This document shows positions 17,602 through 26,276 of a DNA stretch of 59,591 nucleotides, piece by piece. The stretch's first letter is position 1, and each line of letters opens with the position of its first letter. Origin of the DNA: Methanocatella intestini (GTDB taxonomy: Archaea; Methanobacteriota; Methanobacteria; Methanobacteriales; Methanobacteriaceae); NCBI RefSeq assembly GCF_002252585.1, contig NZ_NQLD01000013.1; one strand, 5' to 3'. The notes under the pieces were generated by a model. The model saw nothing but the letters and a program-made list of their open reading frames with translations. It had not been told where the DNA came from and ran no database searches. The position numbers were made by a program, and so were the translations under genes.

Positions 17602-18398
17602 ATTCCTACAATCCAACAGTAATATGCGAAAATATCCAAACTTCTTTTTTGAATTAATTCAAGTAACCATTTAATAGCCAAATAACCAGATATTAATGCT
17701 GCTAAAAATCCTAATAAAACAGCTAAAGCATTGAAATCAGTAATTGTTCCAATATCCTTAAGTTGAACTATAAATGCTCCTAAAATAGCCGGAATAGATA
17801 ATATAAAACTGAATTTAGCAGCAAATTCTTTATCCAATCCAATTACAAGACCTGCAGCTATTGTAGTACCTGAACGTGAAAGACCAGGTAATATAGCACA
17901 TGCCTGACCTAATCCCATAAATATTGATTCTTTAAGTGAAAGATTTGATAAATCAACCTCTCCAGAATTCATTCTTTGAGACAAGTAAAGAATAGTACCG
18001 GTTACAAATAGGAAAAATGCCGGAACATACAATGCACCTGCAAACAATGACTCTACCTGACTTTCAAATAATACTCCAACTAAACCTACAGGAATAGTAG
18101 CTATAATTACATACCAGACCAATCTTTTATAAGGATCAGAGTAAAATCCCTCCTTAAATCTGTGTTGAATAATATCTCCAATACTTAATAAGAATGCCTG
18201 AATCATTCTGATAATATCTGCACGGAAGAACCATAATACAGCTATTAAACTTCCTAAATGAAGAAAAACATCAAAAGCAAGAGAAGATTCTACCCCTAAT
18301 GCATTTTGAGCAAAGATTAAATGAGCTGAACTACTTACAGGTAAGAATTCAGTTAATCCCTGAACAATACCAATAATAATTGCCTGAATTATATCCAT
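17565..18398 (-). CDS. uppP: undecaprenyl-diphosphatase
   Basis: A polytopic membrane phosphatase (BacA/UppP family) that recycles the undecaprenyl diphosphate carrier, here for pseudomurein or other surface glycans. The two family motifs are present: GLTEFLPVSSSAHL near the N-terminus and PGLSRSGTTIAAGL in the middle, with about eight hydrophobic segments. I start at the ATG giving MDIIQAIIIG (18398), preceded by GGTGTGGGA; an ATG 12 bases earlier abuts the ilvE stop. It follows ilvE directly and is probably cotranscribed. Confidence 0.93.
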   Translation of the reverse strand: MDIIQAIIIGIVQGLTEFLPVSSSAHLIFAQNALGVESSLAFDVFLHLGSLIAVLWFFRADIIRMIQAFLLSIGDIIQHRFKEGFYSDPYKRLVWYVIIATIPVGLVGVLFESQVESLFAGALYVPAFFLFVTGTILYLSQRMNSGEVDLSNLSLKESIFMGLGQACAILPGLSRSGTTIAAGLVIGLDKEFAAKFSFILSIPAILGAFIVQLKDIGTITDFNALAVLLGFLAALISGYLAIKWLLELIQKRSLDIFAYYCWIVGIIVFMGSITHLF

Positions 18399-18410
18399 TT
18401 CCCACACCAT

Positions 18411-19334
18411 TTAAATATAATCCAACCAGCCAAATTTATCATCCTTTTTACCTTCAACAATGTCAAAGAAAGTTTTTTGTAATTTTTCTGAAATTGGACC
18501 TCTTTTACCTGCACCAATGATTTTATGATCAATTGAACGAATAGGAGTAACTTCAGCAGCAGTTCCACTGAAAAATACTTCATCAGCAAAGTATAATCTT
18601 TCTCTTGAAATTCCTTCTTCAACAACTTCATATCCTAAATCATTAGCTAGCTGTTTGATAGATTCTCTTGTAATTCCTTTAAGATTAGAAGAATCCATTG
18701 AAGGAGTGTATAATACACCATCTTCTACAATGAAAATGTTTTCTCCACTACCTTCAGAAACATGGCCTTCATAATCAAGCATAATAGCTTCATCATAACC
18801 ATGTTCAATAGCTTCCAATTTAGCCAATTGGGAATTCATATAATTAGCACCGCATTTAGCTAATGTTGGAAAAGTATCTGGAGCTGGTTTTCTCCAGGAG
18901 GAAACACCGACATTTACACCATTAGCCATTCCTTCTTCACCTAAATATGATCCCCATTCCCAAGCAGCTATTACACTATTAACAGGACAGGTTAATGGAT
19001 TTACTCCTAACTGACCATACCCTCTAAATACAACAGGACGTATGTAACAGGAAGCTAACTCATTGATTTTAACGGTATCCCTAATTGCCTGTGCAATTTC
19101 TTCCTGAGTATAAGGAATATCAATTTTATAAACTTTTGCAGAATTAAATAAACGTTTTACATGTTCATTTAAACGAAAGATACATGTGCCTTTTTTATTA
19201 TCATATGCCCTAATACCTTCAAAAACACTTGTACCATAATGGACTACATGTGAAAGTGCATGAATTTTTGCATCTTTCCAATCAACCATATTTCCGTCCA
19301 TCCATATTTTGCTAGCAGAATCATCCCATGCCAT
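18411..19334 (-). CDS. ilvE: branched-chain amino acid aminotransferase
   Basis: A 307-residue fold-type IV PLP aminotransferase performing the last step of Ile, Leu and Val synthesis. Family motifs are HYGTSVFEGIRAY, the lysine region TLAKCGANYMNSQLAK, EAIMLDYEGHVSEGSGENIF and FFSGTAAEVTPI. Length is typical. It is separated from the other ilv genes of the window (ilvB, ilvN, ilvC near 42-47 kb) and instead leads into uppP. Confidence 0.95.
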   Translation of the reverse strand: MAWDDSASKIWMDGNMVDWKDAKIHALSHVVHYGTSVFEGIRAYDNKKGTCIFRLNEHVKRLFNSAKVYKIDIPYTQEEIAQAIRDTVKINELASCYIRPVVFRGYGQLGVNPLTCPVNSVIAAWEWGSYLGEEGMANGVNVGVSSWRKPAPDTFPTLAKCGANYMNSQLAKLEAIEHGYDEAIMLDYEGHVSEGSGENIFIVEDGVLYTPSMDSSNLKGITRESIKQLANDLGYEVVEEGISRERLYFADEVFFSGTAAEVTPIRSIDHKIIGAGKRGPISEKLQKTFFDIVEGKKDDKFGWLDYI

Positions 19335-19487
19335 TTATATCACTTTTAATTAATAATTTATTAATATATAATATGGTTTTATTTTTATTTATAAGTTACT
19401 TTTAGATATAGGCTAATTTTATACACAAAGTAAACCCATGATTTTATAAAGTATAAAAAATAAAGTAATAACAAATATGGTGGTAAA

Positions 19488-20630
19488 ATGAGTAAAGATG
19501 ATAGAAGTGGCCTTAACCCATTTACTGGAAAATCACATTATGACAATGTAGATGATGATAAATTTTTAAATGAATATTATAATCACTATTACGATATGAT
19601 AAACAAGTATGAAATATTAGACCAAACACAACAAGGCCAATTAATCTTAAAAGTTACTTCAAATTTAATAAATGCTGTTGAAAAATATTTAGCTAAAATC
19701 GGTAGGTCAGATTATACTGCAGACTATTATGACTGGGAAGTCCATTTAGTTGAAGATGACACAGTAAATGCAATGTGTATACCTGGAGGAAAAATCATTG
19801 TACTTTCAGGAATTTTGCCAATAGCAAATACTGAAGAAAAAATAGCATTTATTTTAGGTCATGAAATTGCCCATGCTCTTTTAGACCACTCCAGAACCGA
19901 ATCCAGTATCAGAAATACAAAAAATACAATAACAACCATTTCCAGAATCGGAAGCATCGGACTTATTCTTTTAGGTCAGGAAGAGCTGGGACTTGCTGCA
20001 GGTGCAATTACAAATATTGCAGATATCGGATCTGAACTTTTTTTAATACAGCCATTTGGAAGGTCTCAAGAAATAGAAGCTGATAAACTTGGAATGATGA
20101 TAATTCACTGGGCAGGTTATGACATAAGTGAAATTCCGGCATTCTGGCAGTCCATGAGTGAAGAAAATGCCAATGATTTTGATTTCTTTTCTACCCACCC
20201 CTCTGATGATAAAAGAATTGCTGCAATGAATGAAATGATATTTGAAATAGAAAACAGAACAGACTTTTATAGTCAGCCAGTTTTATCCGACAGCACATCA
20301 ACAAGTTCAAATATGCTTGAAAAATTACCTACATTAGGTACCGCAAGTGCTGAAGTATCAGGAATAAGTGCAGCTAAAAATAAGCATTCTGCTAATACCT
20401 GCAAATATTGTGGAAATACTATAAAAGCAGATGATATATTCTGTACCAACTGCGGAAACAAATTAAAATATGAATTAACTTGTAATAATTGCGGACATCA
20501 GGTAAATGATGATGATGCATTTTGCACCAACTGCGGAAACAAATTAAAACATGAATTGAAATGCAGCAATTGCGGAAGTGCAATAAAAGAAGATGATGTT
20601 TTTTGTTTCAATTGTGGAAATAAAATATAA
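19488..20630 (+). CDS. M48 family metallopeptidase with three C-terminal zinc ribbons
   Basis: Residues 1-260 form an M48 (Oma1/LoiP-like) zinc endopeptidase. The HEIAH zinc motif lies at 125-129, preceded by the substrate-edge motif IPGGKIIVLSGIL, and EADKLGM supplies the third ligand. No signal peptide or clear transmembrane helix is visible, so it is probably cytoplasmic or peripheral. The last 80 residues are three tandem double-CxxC ribbons (CKYCGN..CTNCGN, CNNCGH..CTNCGN, CSNCGS..CFNCGN) of the DZANK kind. The combination suggests a soluble quality-control protease with a zinc-ribbon recruitment tail; the target is unknown. A GGTGGT site precedes the ATG. Confidence 0.88.
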   Translation: MSKDDRSGLNPFTGKSHYDNVDDDKFLNEYYNHYYDMINKYEILDQTQQGQLILKVTSNLINAVEKYLAKIGRSDYTADYYDWEVHLVEDDTVNAMCIPGGKIIVLSGILPIANTEEKIAFILGHEIAHALLDHSRTESSIRNTKNTITTISRIGSIGLILLGQEELGLAAGAITNIADIGSELFLIQPFGRSQEIEADKLGMMIIHWAGYDISEIPAFWQSMSEENANDFDFFSTHPSDDKRIAAMNEMIFEIENRTDFYSQPVLSDSTSTSSNMLEKLPTLGTASAEVSGISAAKNKHSANTCKYCGNTIKADDIFCTNCGNKLKYELTCNNCGHQVNDDDAFCTNCGNKLKHELKCSNCGSAIKEDDVFCFNCGNKI

Positions 20631-20651
20631 ATTCCTTAAAAAACCAAAAGC

Positions 20652-20659
20652 TTTATATA
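20652..20659 (+). promoter_or_regulatory. box A of tRNA-Val
   Basis: TTTATATA sits 30-38 bases before the mature tRNA 5' end. This is the expected archaeal TATA position for a transcript with a short leader. Confidence 0.65.
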
Positions 20660-20689
20660 TTATAACATCAATAAATAATGATGTGCTAT

Positions 20690-20761
20690 GGTTCCGTGGT
20701 CTAGTGGTATGATACCTCCCTTACAAGGAGGGGATCACGAGTTCGAATCTCGTCGGAACCA
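20690..20761 (+). tRNA. tRNA-Val (anticodon TAC)
   Basis: A full cloverleaf can be drawn. The acceptor arms GGTTCCG and CGGAACC are complementary, the D arm contains AGTGGTATG, the anticodon stem CCTCC/GGAGG encloses CTTACAA with anticodon TAC, and the T arm ACGAG/CTCGT encloses TTCGAAT. The discriminator is A and the 3' CCA is not encoded, so it must be added after transcription. There is no intron. Confidence 0.97.
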
Positions 20762-20900
20762 CTTCCTAACTATTTTTAAAAATTTAACTATTATTTCATG
20801 AATATTTTATCATTTTCTAACTACTTTTTCTAAAATTTTTGAACAAAATATAAAAAATATTCAAATTAATTAATCAGAGCTAAATCAAAAGATTAATAAA

Positions 20901-20926
20901 TATACAATTCTATAAACAATTGTATA
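20901..20926 (+). promoter_or_regulatory. inverted repeat in the mtd leader/promoter
   Basis: TATACAATT (20901-20909) and AATTGTATA (20918-20926) are exact complements with an eight-base spacer, 20 bases before the mtd start and just ahead of the AGGTGA ribosome site. It could be an operator or a leader hairpin. Confidence 0.5.
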
Positions 20927-20946
20927 GAAATAATAGGTGAATTAAA

Positions 20947-21774
20947 ATGGTTGTAAAAATAGGTATTATAAAAAGTGGAAATATTGGAACCTCTCCAGTA
21001 TTAGACCTTCTTTTAGATGAAAGAGCAGACAGGCCAAATATTGATGTAAGAGTATTTGGATCTGGAGCAAAAATGAATCCTGAACAAGTTGAAGATGTTG
21101 TACCAAAAGTTGATCAATTTGACCCAGATTTCTGTATCTTCATTAGCCCAAACCCAGGAGCACCAGGACCAGCTAAAGCAAGAGAAATGTTATCTGAAAA
21201 AGACATTCCAGCTATTATCATTGGTGATGCACCAGGTAAAGGTAAAAAAGATGAAATGGATGAACAAGGATTAGGTTACATTATTGTAATGTCTGACCCT
21301 ATGATTGGTGCAAAAAGAGAATGGTTAGACCCAACTGAAATGGCTATTTTCAATGCAGATATTCTCAAAGTGCTTGCAGAAACCGGAGCTTTAAGATTAG
21401 TTCAAAACACAATTGACGGTGTAATTGACGGAGCTGCAGCAGGAAATATCGAATTGCCTAAACTTATAATTACTGCTGAAAAAGCTGTTGAAGCAGCAGG
21501 ATTTGAAAACCCATATGCAAAAGCAAAAGCTATTGCAGCATATGAAATGGCTGGAGCTGTTGCAAACTTAGATATGAAAGGATGTTTCATGACCAAAGGT
21601 TTCGAAAACTTCATCCCATTAGTAGCAGCGGCACACGAAATGGCAGCATCTGCAGCAGCATTAGCTGATGAAGCTAGAGAAATTGAAAAAGGTAACGATT
21701 CTGTTTTAAGAACCCCTCACATGAAAGAGGGAAACACTGGTTGCAAAACAGATTTAATCAGCAAACCAGAATAA
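20947..21774 (+). CDS. mtd: F420-dependent methylene-tetrahydromethanopterin dehydrogenase
   Basis: Mtd reversibly reduces methenyl-H4MPT to methylene-H4MPT with reduced F420, a central step of methanogenesis from CO2. The 275 residues match the family from VVKIGIIKSGNIGTSPVLDLLLDERADRPNI through FISPNPGAPGPAKAREML and GDAPGKGKKDEM to the C-terminus TPHMKEGNTGCKTDLISKPE. It is cytoplasmic and hexameric in known cases. It forms a single-gene unit with its own leader repeat and a strong terminator, as expected for a highly expressed enzyme. Confidence 0.98.
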   Translation: MVVKIGIIKSGNIGTSPVLDLLLDERADRPNIDVRVFGSGAKMNPEQVEDVVPKVDQFDPDFCIFISPNPGAPGPAKAREMLSEKDIPAIIIGDAPGKGKKDEMDEQGLGYIIVMSDPMIGAKREWLDPTEMAIFNADILKVLAETGALRLVQNTIDGVIDGAAAGNIELPKLIITAEKAVEAAGFENPYAKAKAIAAYEMAGAVANLDMKGCFMTKGFENFIPLVAAAHEMAASAAALADEAREIEKGNDSVLRTPHMKEGNTGCKTDLISKPE

Positions 21775-21786
21775 ATATAAAATTAA

Positions 21787-21821
21787 AAGTAGCTTTTTAG
21801 CTACTTACATTATCTTTTTTT
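21787..21821 (+). terminator. intrinsic-type terminator after mtd
   Basis: AAGTAGCT (21787-21794) and AGCTACTT (21799-21806) form a perfect eight-base stem with a TTTT loop. A run of seven T follows at 21815-21821. Confidence 0.75.
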
Positions 21822-21836
21822 ATACATCTAAAAAAA

Positions 21837-22472
21837 TTAACTCTTTATAAATCTTTTAGCTATTTTTTTTATCACTGCTGCAAAGAGCACAACAACATAA
21901 ACATACATTCCTGCTAAAGGATTAAACAGTGCCAATATTATTGATATCAAAGCCAATATTGGAGGAATACTTAATCCAATAATCATTATCCTTTTATGAG
22001 GTTCTATAAACTTATAAATCCGTTCTTTAACTAAATTTTCTTTAAATAAATAAATATATAAAATTAAATAAAGTAATCCCACTAATAAGATAATTAAACT
22101 AAAAACAATTACACTTTGACTGTATTGATAAAAAGACAATACAAAAGAAGTTGAAAAGGGTATTAAAACCACTAATGCCAAAATAGCTAAATTTATTGTA
22201 AGAATAGTATTATCCACTTTTTTATACATTGGAATAGCATTAGTAGATGCCCAAAAATTTGAAAGTATAATGAAACTAACAAAATACAAAGATAACTGAG
22301 GTAACAAATTATTAAGCACATAAATATTTAATTGAGAAGAAGAATGTATTGAATTAACTGATGGAACAACAATCTCCAAAGCAAGTAAAGTTAAAGCTAC
22401 AGCATAAACTCCATCAGTTATTGCACTTAAACGATCATGAGATGCACGTTGAGAAAAGTCTTCACCTGCCAA
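21837..22472 (-). CDS. TMEM175-like (DUF1211) membrane protein, putative K+ channel
   Basis: A 211-residue protein with about six hydrophobic segments. The first helix carries the TMEM175/DUF1211 signature RLSAITDGVYAVALTLLALEI (FSDG replaced by ITDG), the motif that lines the pore of this potassium-channel family. The start is a TTG that follows the hisB stop immediately, with GGTG in the last hisB codons as ribosome site; no ATG lies upstream of the conserved helix. It is the last gene of a modE-ferredoxin-hisB run. Channel activity is inferred from family only. Confidence 0.8.
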   Translation of the reverse strand: MAGEDFSQRASHDRLSAITDGVYAVALTLLALEIVVPSVNSIHSSSQLNIYVLNNLLPQLSLYFVSFIILSNFWASTNAIPMYKKVDNTILTINLAILALVVLIPFSTSFVLSFYQYSQSVIVFSLIILLVGLLYLILYIYLFKENLVKERIYKFIEPHKRIMIIGLSIPPILALISIILALFNPLAGMYVYVVVLFAAVIKKIAKRFIKS

Positions 22473-23051
22473 TTATAAAACACCTTTTGTACTTGGAATT
22501 TCATCATGTTCTATTTTTATTGCTTCTTTTAATGCTTTAGCAAAAGCTTTAAAAACTGCTTCTGCCTGATGATGGTCATTTGCTCCTTTTGAAACACCAT
22601 AAATATTTAATTTAGCTGAAGATGCAAAAGACTCGAAAAAATGAATAACAATTTCAGAAGTCATGTCCCCAATTTTTTCATTAGTAAAGTCAAATTCCAT
22701 ATTACAATAGCTGCGTCCTCCAATATCAACAGCTACTTTAGCTACTGATTCATCCATAGGCACTGTAGCATCAGCCATTCTTTTAATGCCTCTTTTATCT
22801 CCAATAGCTTGATTGAAAGCTTCCCCCAACAATATACCAACATCTTCAATAGTATGATGATCATCAATTTCAATGTCTCCTTTTGCATCAACAATCAGAT
22901 CAATCATTGAATGCTTTGAAAATGCTTCCAGCATATGATTAAAAAAATTCACACCAGTTGAAATATCATATTTACCTTTTCCGTCAAGATCCATTTTTAT
23001 TTTTATATCTGTTTCAGATGTAGTTCTTGAAACATTTGATTTTCTATCCAT
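22473..23051 (-). CDS. hisB: imidazoleglycerol-phosphate dehydratase
   Basis: The sixth step of histidine synthesis: dehydration of imidazoleglycerol phosphate. The 192 residues contain the Mn-binding motifs DDHHTIEDVGI and NDHHQAEAVFKA, and NHMLEAFSKHSM. It is a monofunctional enzyme of normal size without the phosphatase domain. A GAGGA site precedes the ATG. No other his gene lies nearby; its neighbours are a ferredoxin and a TMEM175-like protein. Confidence 0.96.
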   Translation of the reverse strand: MDRKSNVSRTTSETDIKIKMDLDGKGKYDISTGVNFFNHMLEAFSKHSMIDLIVDAKGDIEIDDHHTIEDVGILLGEAFNQAIGDKRGIKRMADATVPMDESVAKVAVDIGGRSYCNMEFDFTNEKIGDMTSEIVIHFFESFASSAKLNIYGVSKGANDHHQAEAVFKAFAKALKEAIKIEHDEIPSTKGVL

Positions 23052-23096
23052 AGCTATTCCTCAAACTATTGTTAAATTAAAAGAAGAGCAAATAAT

Positions 23097-23297
23097 TCAC
23101 TCTTCCGGAGCATTGCGTATAATTTTAATGCAATCTTCAGGGCATGCCATTGCACATATAGTACAAACATGACAATATCTTAAATCCAATACATGTGCAA
23201 CAGTATTTATTTTCCATATTTTGCCTGCTTTTGGACAAATATCATAACAGGATCCGCACCCTGTACACTTACTTTCATCAACCTCAATTTTTAAAAT
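23097..23297 (-). CDS. 2[4Fe-4S] ferredoxin, probable non-canonical ATT start
   Basis: This short gene encodes 66 residues with two classical cluster motifs: cysteines at 11, 14, 17, 21 (CTGCGSCYDICPK) and at 42, 45, 48, 52 (CHVCTICAMACPE). It should carry electrons in the cytoplasm. Between the modE stop and the first cysteine there is no in-frame ATG, GTG or TTG. A strong GGGGGA ribosome site (about 23304-23309) is followed six bases later by ATT at 23297-23295, giving a natural ferredoxin start (LKIEVDESKC). I therefore propose ATT initiation; a sequencing error is the alternative. It lies 16 bases after modE and 45 before hisB. Confidence 0.75.
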   Translation of the reverse strand: MLKIEVDESKCTGCGSCYDICPKAGKIWKINTVAHVLDLRYCHVCTICAMACPEDCIKIIRNAPEE

Positions 23298-23313
23298 AAG
23301 AATTCCCCCAAAA

Positions 23314-24006
23314 TTATAACTTTAAAGTAGCAACAGACATGGCTTTAAATCCAATATACACTTCTTTACCAATTGTAAGATTTAAATCTTTTTCTGCAGA
23401 CAGAGTTATGTCAGAATACAAACCAAGCCCACCAACATCTATCTTTACACGAATAACCTCTTTTTCCAGTTTCATTTCAATGATTTTTCCTTTAATAATA
23501 TTACGAATACTGGAAGTTTGAGGCTCCAGCATAACAAAAATATTATCATAGCTGATTAATGCCAGTAATTTATCTCCCACTTTATAATTTCTGTTTAATG
23601 GAGTGTTAATCTCAAACTGGTTCATTTTAATAGTCATGATTCCTTTAGATTCATCAACATTTAAAACTTCAGATTCAATTTCATTAACATCCTTATGTAA
23701 TTCCATAATAGCATTGATTTTCTTACATTCTTTTAAAATTGAATAACCTTCATCAGTAAGGGTAGTTCCCCCACCCCCACCTTTTCCACCTTTAGTTGTA
23801 TTAACAATTTTAACATTAAGTGCAGATTCTATTTTATCAATATAATTCAATGCAGTTCTATAAGAAACCTTAATTGATTTAGCTGATTCAGTCATTGACT
23901 CAGTATTAAGGATACTTTCAAGCAACTGATATTTTTTACTGTCCAATAAGAACGAATTCCCATCAACATTAATCTTATACTCAACACCTGCCTTCACATC
24001 GGTCAT
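23314..24006 (-). CDS. ModE-type molybdate/tungstate-responsive regulator
   Basis: A 230-residue regulator. The N-terminal winged helix-turn-helix is LysR-like (LLDSKKYQLLESILNTESMTESAKSIKVSYRTALNYIDKIES) and includes the TKGGKGGGGGTTLTDEG wing typical of ModE. The C-terminal half carries Mop/TOBE-like repeats that bind oxyanions (FEINTPLNRNYKVGDKLLALI and a second, more diverged unit). It probably adjusts Mo/W transport or formylmethanofuran dehydrogenase genes. Here it heads an operon with a ferredoxin, hisB and a TMEM175-like gene. A GGAGG-like stretch (TTGGAGGAATTTT) precedes the ATG. Confidence 0.85.
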   Translation of the reverse strand: MTDVKAGVEYKINVDGNSFLLDSKKYQLLESILNTESMTESAKSIKVSYRTALNYIDKIESALNVKIVNTTKGGKGGGGGTTLTDEGYSILKECKKINAIMELHKDVNEIESEVLNVDESKGIMTIKMNQFEINTPLNRNYKVGDKLLALISYDNIFVMLEPQTSSIRNIIKGKIIEMKLEKEVIRVKIDVGGLGLYSDITLSAEKDLNLTIGKEVYIGFKAMSVATLKL

Positions 24007-24322
24007 AAAATTCCTCCAAAATATAATATAGAATTAATATGATTTTTATAATTAAATAATGTTTCGATGAAAAATATTAAAAATATAAATAAATACTTAT
24101 AAAAAATCATTAAATAATCAAACAGAGTTATTTTAAAAAGCAATATTTATTAATTATCGATATTTTTCAATGTATCTTTAAATATATGCTGAATAAATTA
24201 AAATAATAAAAATAAAAATAAAATAATCTTAATAATCAAATATAAAACTTAAAATATTATTTTTTAGCTATTTTAAGAAATATCAATAAATAAAAGAAAA
24301 ATTAAAAAAATATAATCGTGCC
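24007..24322. other. AT-rich intergenic region, no gene seen
   Basis: About 316 bases of extreme AT content separate the modE operon promoter from the end of the flippase gene. I see no hairpin of note, no RNA signature and no coding frame with a ribosome site. Confidence 0.6.
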
Positions 24323-25879
24323 TTATCTGAATTCGATTTTTTCGACCAAGTCTAACATTTTGTTCATAATTTTAGATAAAGGTCCGAATTTAGATGATAA
24401 TGCTCTTAAACTAATAATATCCTCCTGAGTAAAGAATTTTACAAGTATTAATGCAAAGAAGTACACAATAATACAAACAATAATTCCTACAAATAACCAG
24501 GAAGTTGTTTTAGGCATAATATATGCAACAACACCCATTATCATTGAAGCAGCTAATATTTTAACTACTGAAACTTTAGGAGCTTTAACTTTAGTTAATT
24601 TAAATACCATATAAAGTATAGGCACCATCATTGCAAAACAGGCTATTGAAGTAGCTGCAGCACCTCCGGCAATACCCAATGTAGGAACCATGACCCAATT
24701 TAAAATAGCTGTTAAAATAGATCCAAATATTAATATATACATAGGAATCCTTGGATTTCCAATTCCCTGAACAATACTTGTTGAAATTGAAAACAATGAG
24801 TAAAATGTCATACCAACAGACAAAATAGCTAATGCAGATGCCCCTGCAACATAAGCAGGATTAGTGAAATAAAGCAATCTTAAAATAGGTGCTGCAAAAC
24901 AAGCTAATCCTATACACATTGGAACAACAAACAGTAAAGAAAACTTATATGCTTCAGAAACATATTTTTCTAGTGCTACCTTATTTCCAGATTTAAATGC
25001 TTCAGAAGAAGCCGGCAAAATTGTTGTAGCTATTGAAATAGAAATCATCAACGGCAATCTGGATATAGGATCCGCAGCTGCGAAAAATCCAACAGCTTCC
25101 AAAGTTAAAAATTTACCCATAACCATAGTACAGATATTATAAATAAGCATTTCAGCAATAGCAGTAATAATTACCGGAATTGAGAATTTAACTAAAGTAG
25201 TGGCTAAATCTAATTCATCTCTCCAGGTAAATTTAAAATCCACACTAGCTGGAGGAATATATTTTGCCATATGATATTTAAATATATATACTGCAGAAAC
25301 AGCTGCTGCTGCAAAACCTATTACAGTACCCCATAATGCACCAGTAACAGAAAATCCAATTAAAACAAATGCTGTTGCAAACAAAATCATTCCCAACTGC
25401 TCTACAGCACGGGTATATACAATATACTCCATTTTATATACTCCCTGAAATGCTCCTCTAAAAGCACCGACAATAACACTAAAAGGAGTAATAAGACCTA
25501 CAATTTGCAAAGGAACAAGTGTTTCAGGCTTTCCCAAATAATTGTAAGCAAGCCATGGAGCAACAACGAAAACCATAATCACTCCAAAGAATATTCCCAG
25601 AAATACCATGATTTTTAAAGCTACATAAATCGTTTTACGAGCCATGTCATGTTCATTTACAATTTCATATTCTGCAACATACTTAGCTATTGCAGGAGGA
25701 AGCCCCCCAGCAGACAATGTTTGGAATATTCCCTGAAATGGCAAAGTAGTAGCTAAAATACCCCAGCTAGTTGGGCCTAAAAGAGCAGCCATTAAAAAAC
25801 GGTACAGATATCCTCCAATACGGAAGATAATATTACCTATAAAAATAATAAAGCTGCCTCTAACTAACTTACTCGCCAT
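24323..25879 (-). CDS. oligosaccharide flippase (MVF/RfbX-type exporter)
   Basis: A 518-residue integral membrane protein of the MOP superfamily (polysaccharide exporter/MurJ-like branch), with about 12-14 hydrophobic segments. The N-terminus (LVRGSFIIFIGNIIFRIGGYLYRFLMAALLGPTSWGILAT) and the internal GGLPPAIAKYVAEYE motif are typical of lipid-linked oligosaccharide flippases. It may move pseudomurein or surface-glycan precursors across the membrane. It is a single gene with wide AT-rich spacers on both sides, not inside a glycan cluster. Confidence 0.88.
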   Translation of the reverse strand: MASKLVRGSFIIFIGNIIFRIGGYLYRFLMAALLGPTSWGILATTLPFQGIFQTLSAGGLPPAIAKYVAEYEIVNEHDMARKTIYVALKIMVFLGIFFGVIMVFVVAPWLAYNYLGKPETLVPLQIVGLITPFSVIVGAFRGAFQGVYKMEYIVYTRAVEQLGMILFATAFVLIGFSVTGALWGTVIGFAAAAVSAVYIFKYHMAKYIPPASVDFKFTWRDELDLATTLVKFSIPVIITAIAEMLIYNICTMVMGKFLTLEAVGFFAAADPISRLPLMISISIATTILPASSEAFKSGNKVALEKYVSEAYKFSLLFVVPMCIGLACFAAPILRLLYFTNPAYVAGASALAILSVGMTFYSLFSISTSIVQGIGNPRIPMYILIFGSILTAILNWVMVPTLGIAGGAAATSIACFAMMVPILYMVFKLTKVKAPKVSVVKILAASMIMGVVAYIMPKTTSWLFVGIIVCIIVYFFALILVKFFTQEDIISLRALSSKFGPLSKIMNKMLDLVEKIEFR

Positions 25880-26229
25880 AACATAACCTAATAAAAAAAA
25901 TTTGATTAAATTAAAAAAACTATAAAATAATATAACTTAATTTTACTATATAAATATAATTGTACACCATATAATATTACTTTTATGAAAAGTATTACAA
26001 TCCTTATTTTAAATTATACAATCATTTTTACTCCTTAAAGGCTTAAACTATTGCACAAACTACATTTTCAAAATTAATACTTTAAAAAAACTTATGAAAA
26101 ATATTCAGAAAAAATAGAAATTTTTGTTTATAAACTAGATGAAACATAATTAGTATTAACAATTCAATAAAACTTAAAGATTTTTAATAACATAAAAATT
26201 AAGTAATGTATTACTCCAATTTTAAAATT
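25880..26229. other. AT-rich spacer between divergent flippase and FmdE-domain genes
   Basis: This spacer must contain divergent promoters. I see no RNA gene and no coding frame with a ribosome site. Confidence 0.55.
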
Positions 26230-26250
26230 GATATGGGTTTAAACCATATC
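26230..26250 (+). promoter_or_regulatory. inverted repeat in the leader of the FmdE-domain gene
   Basis: GATATGG (26230-26236) and CCATATC (26244-26250) flank GTTTAAA, 15 bases before a strong GGGGGA ribosome site and 27 before the ATG. It could be an operator or a hairpin controlling translation. Confidence 0.5.
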
Positions 26251-26276
26251 TAAAATTAAAATCGGGGGAAATTTTA

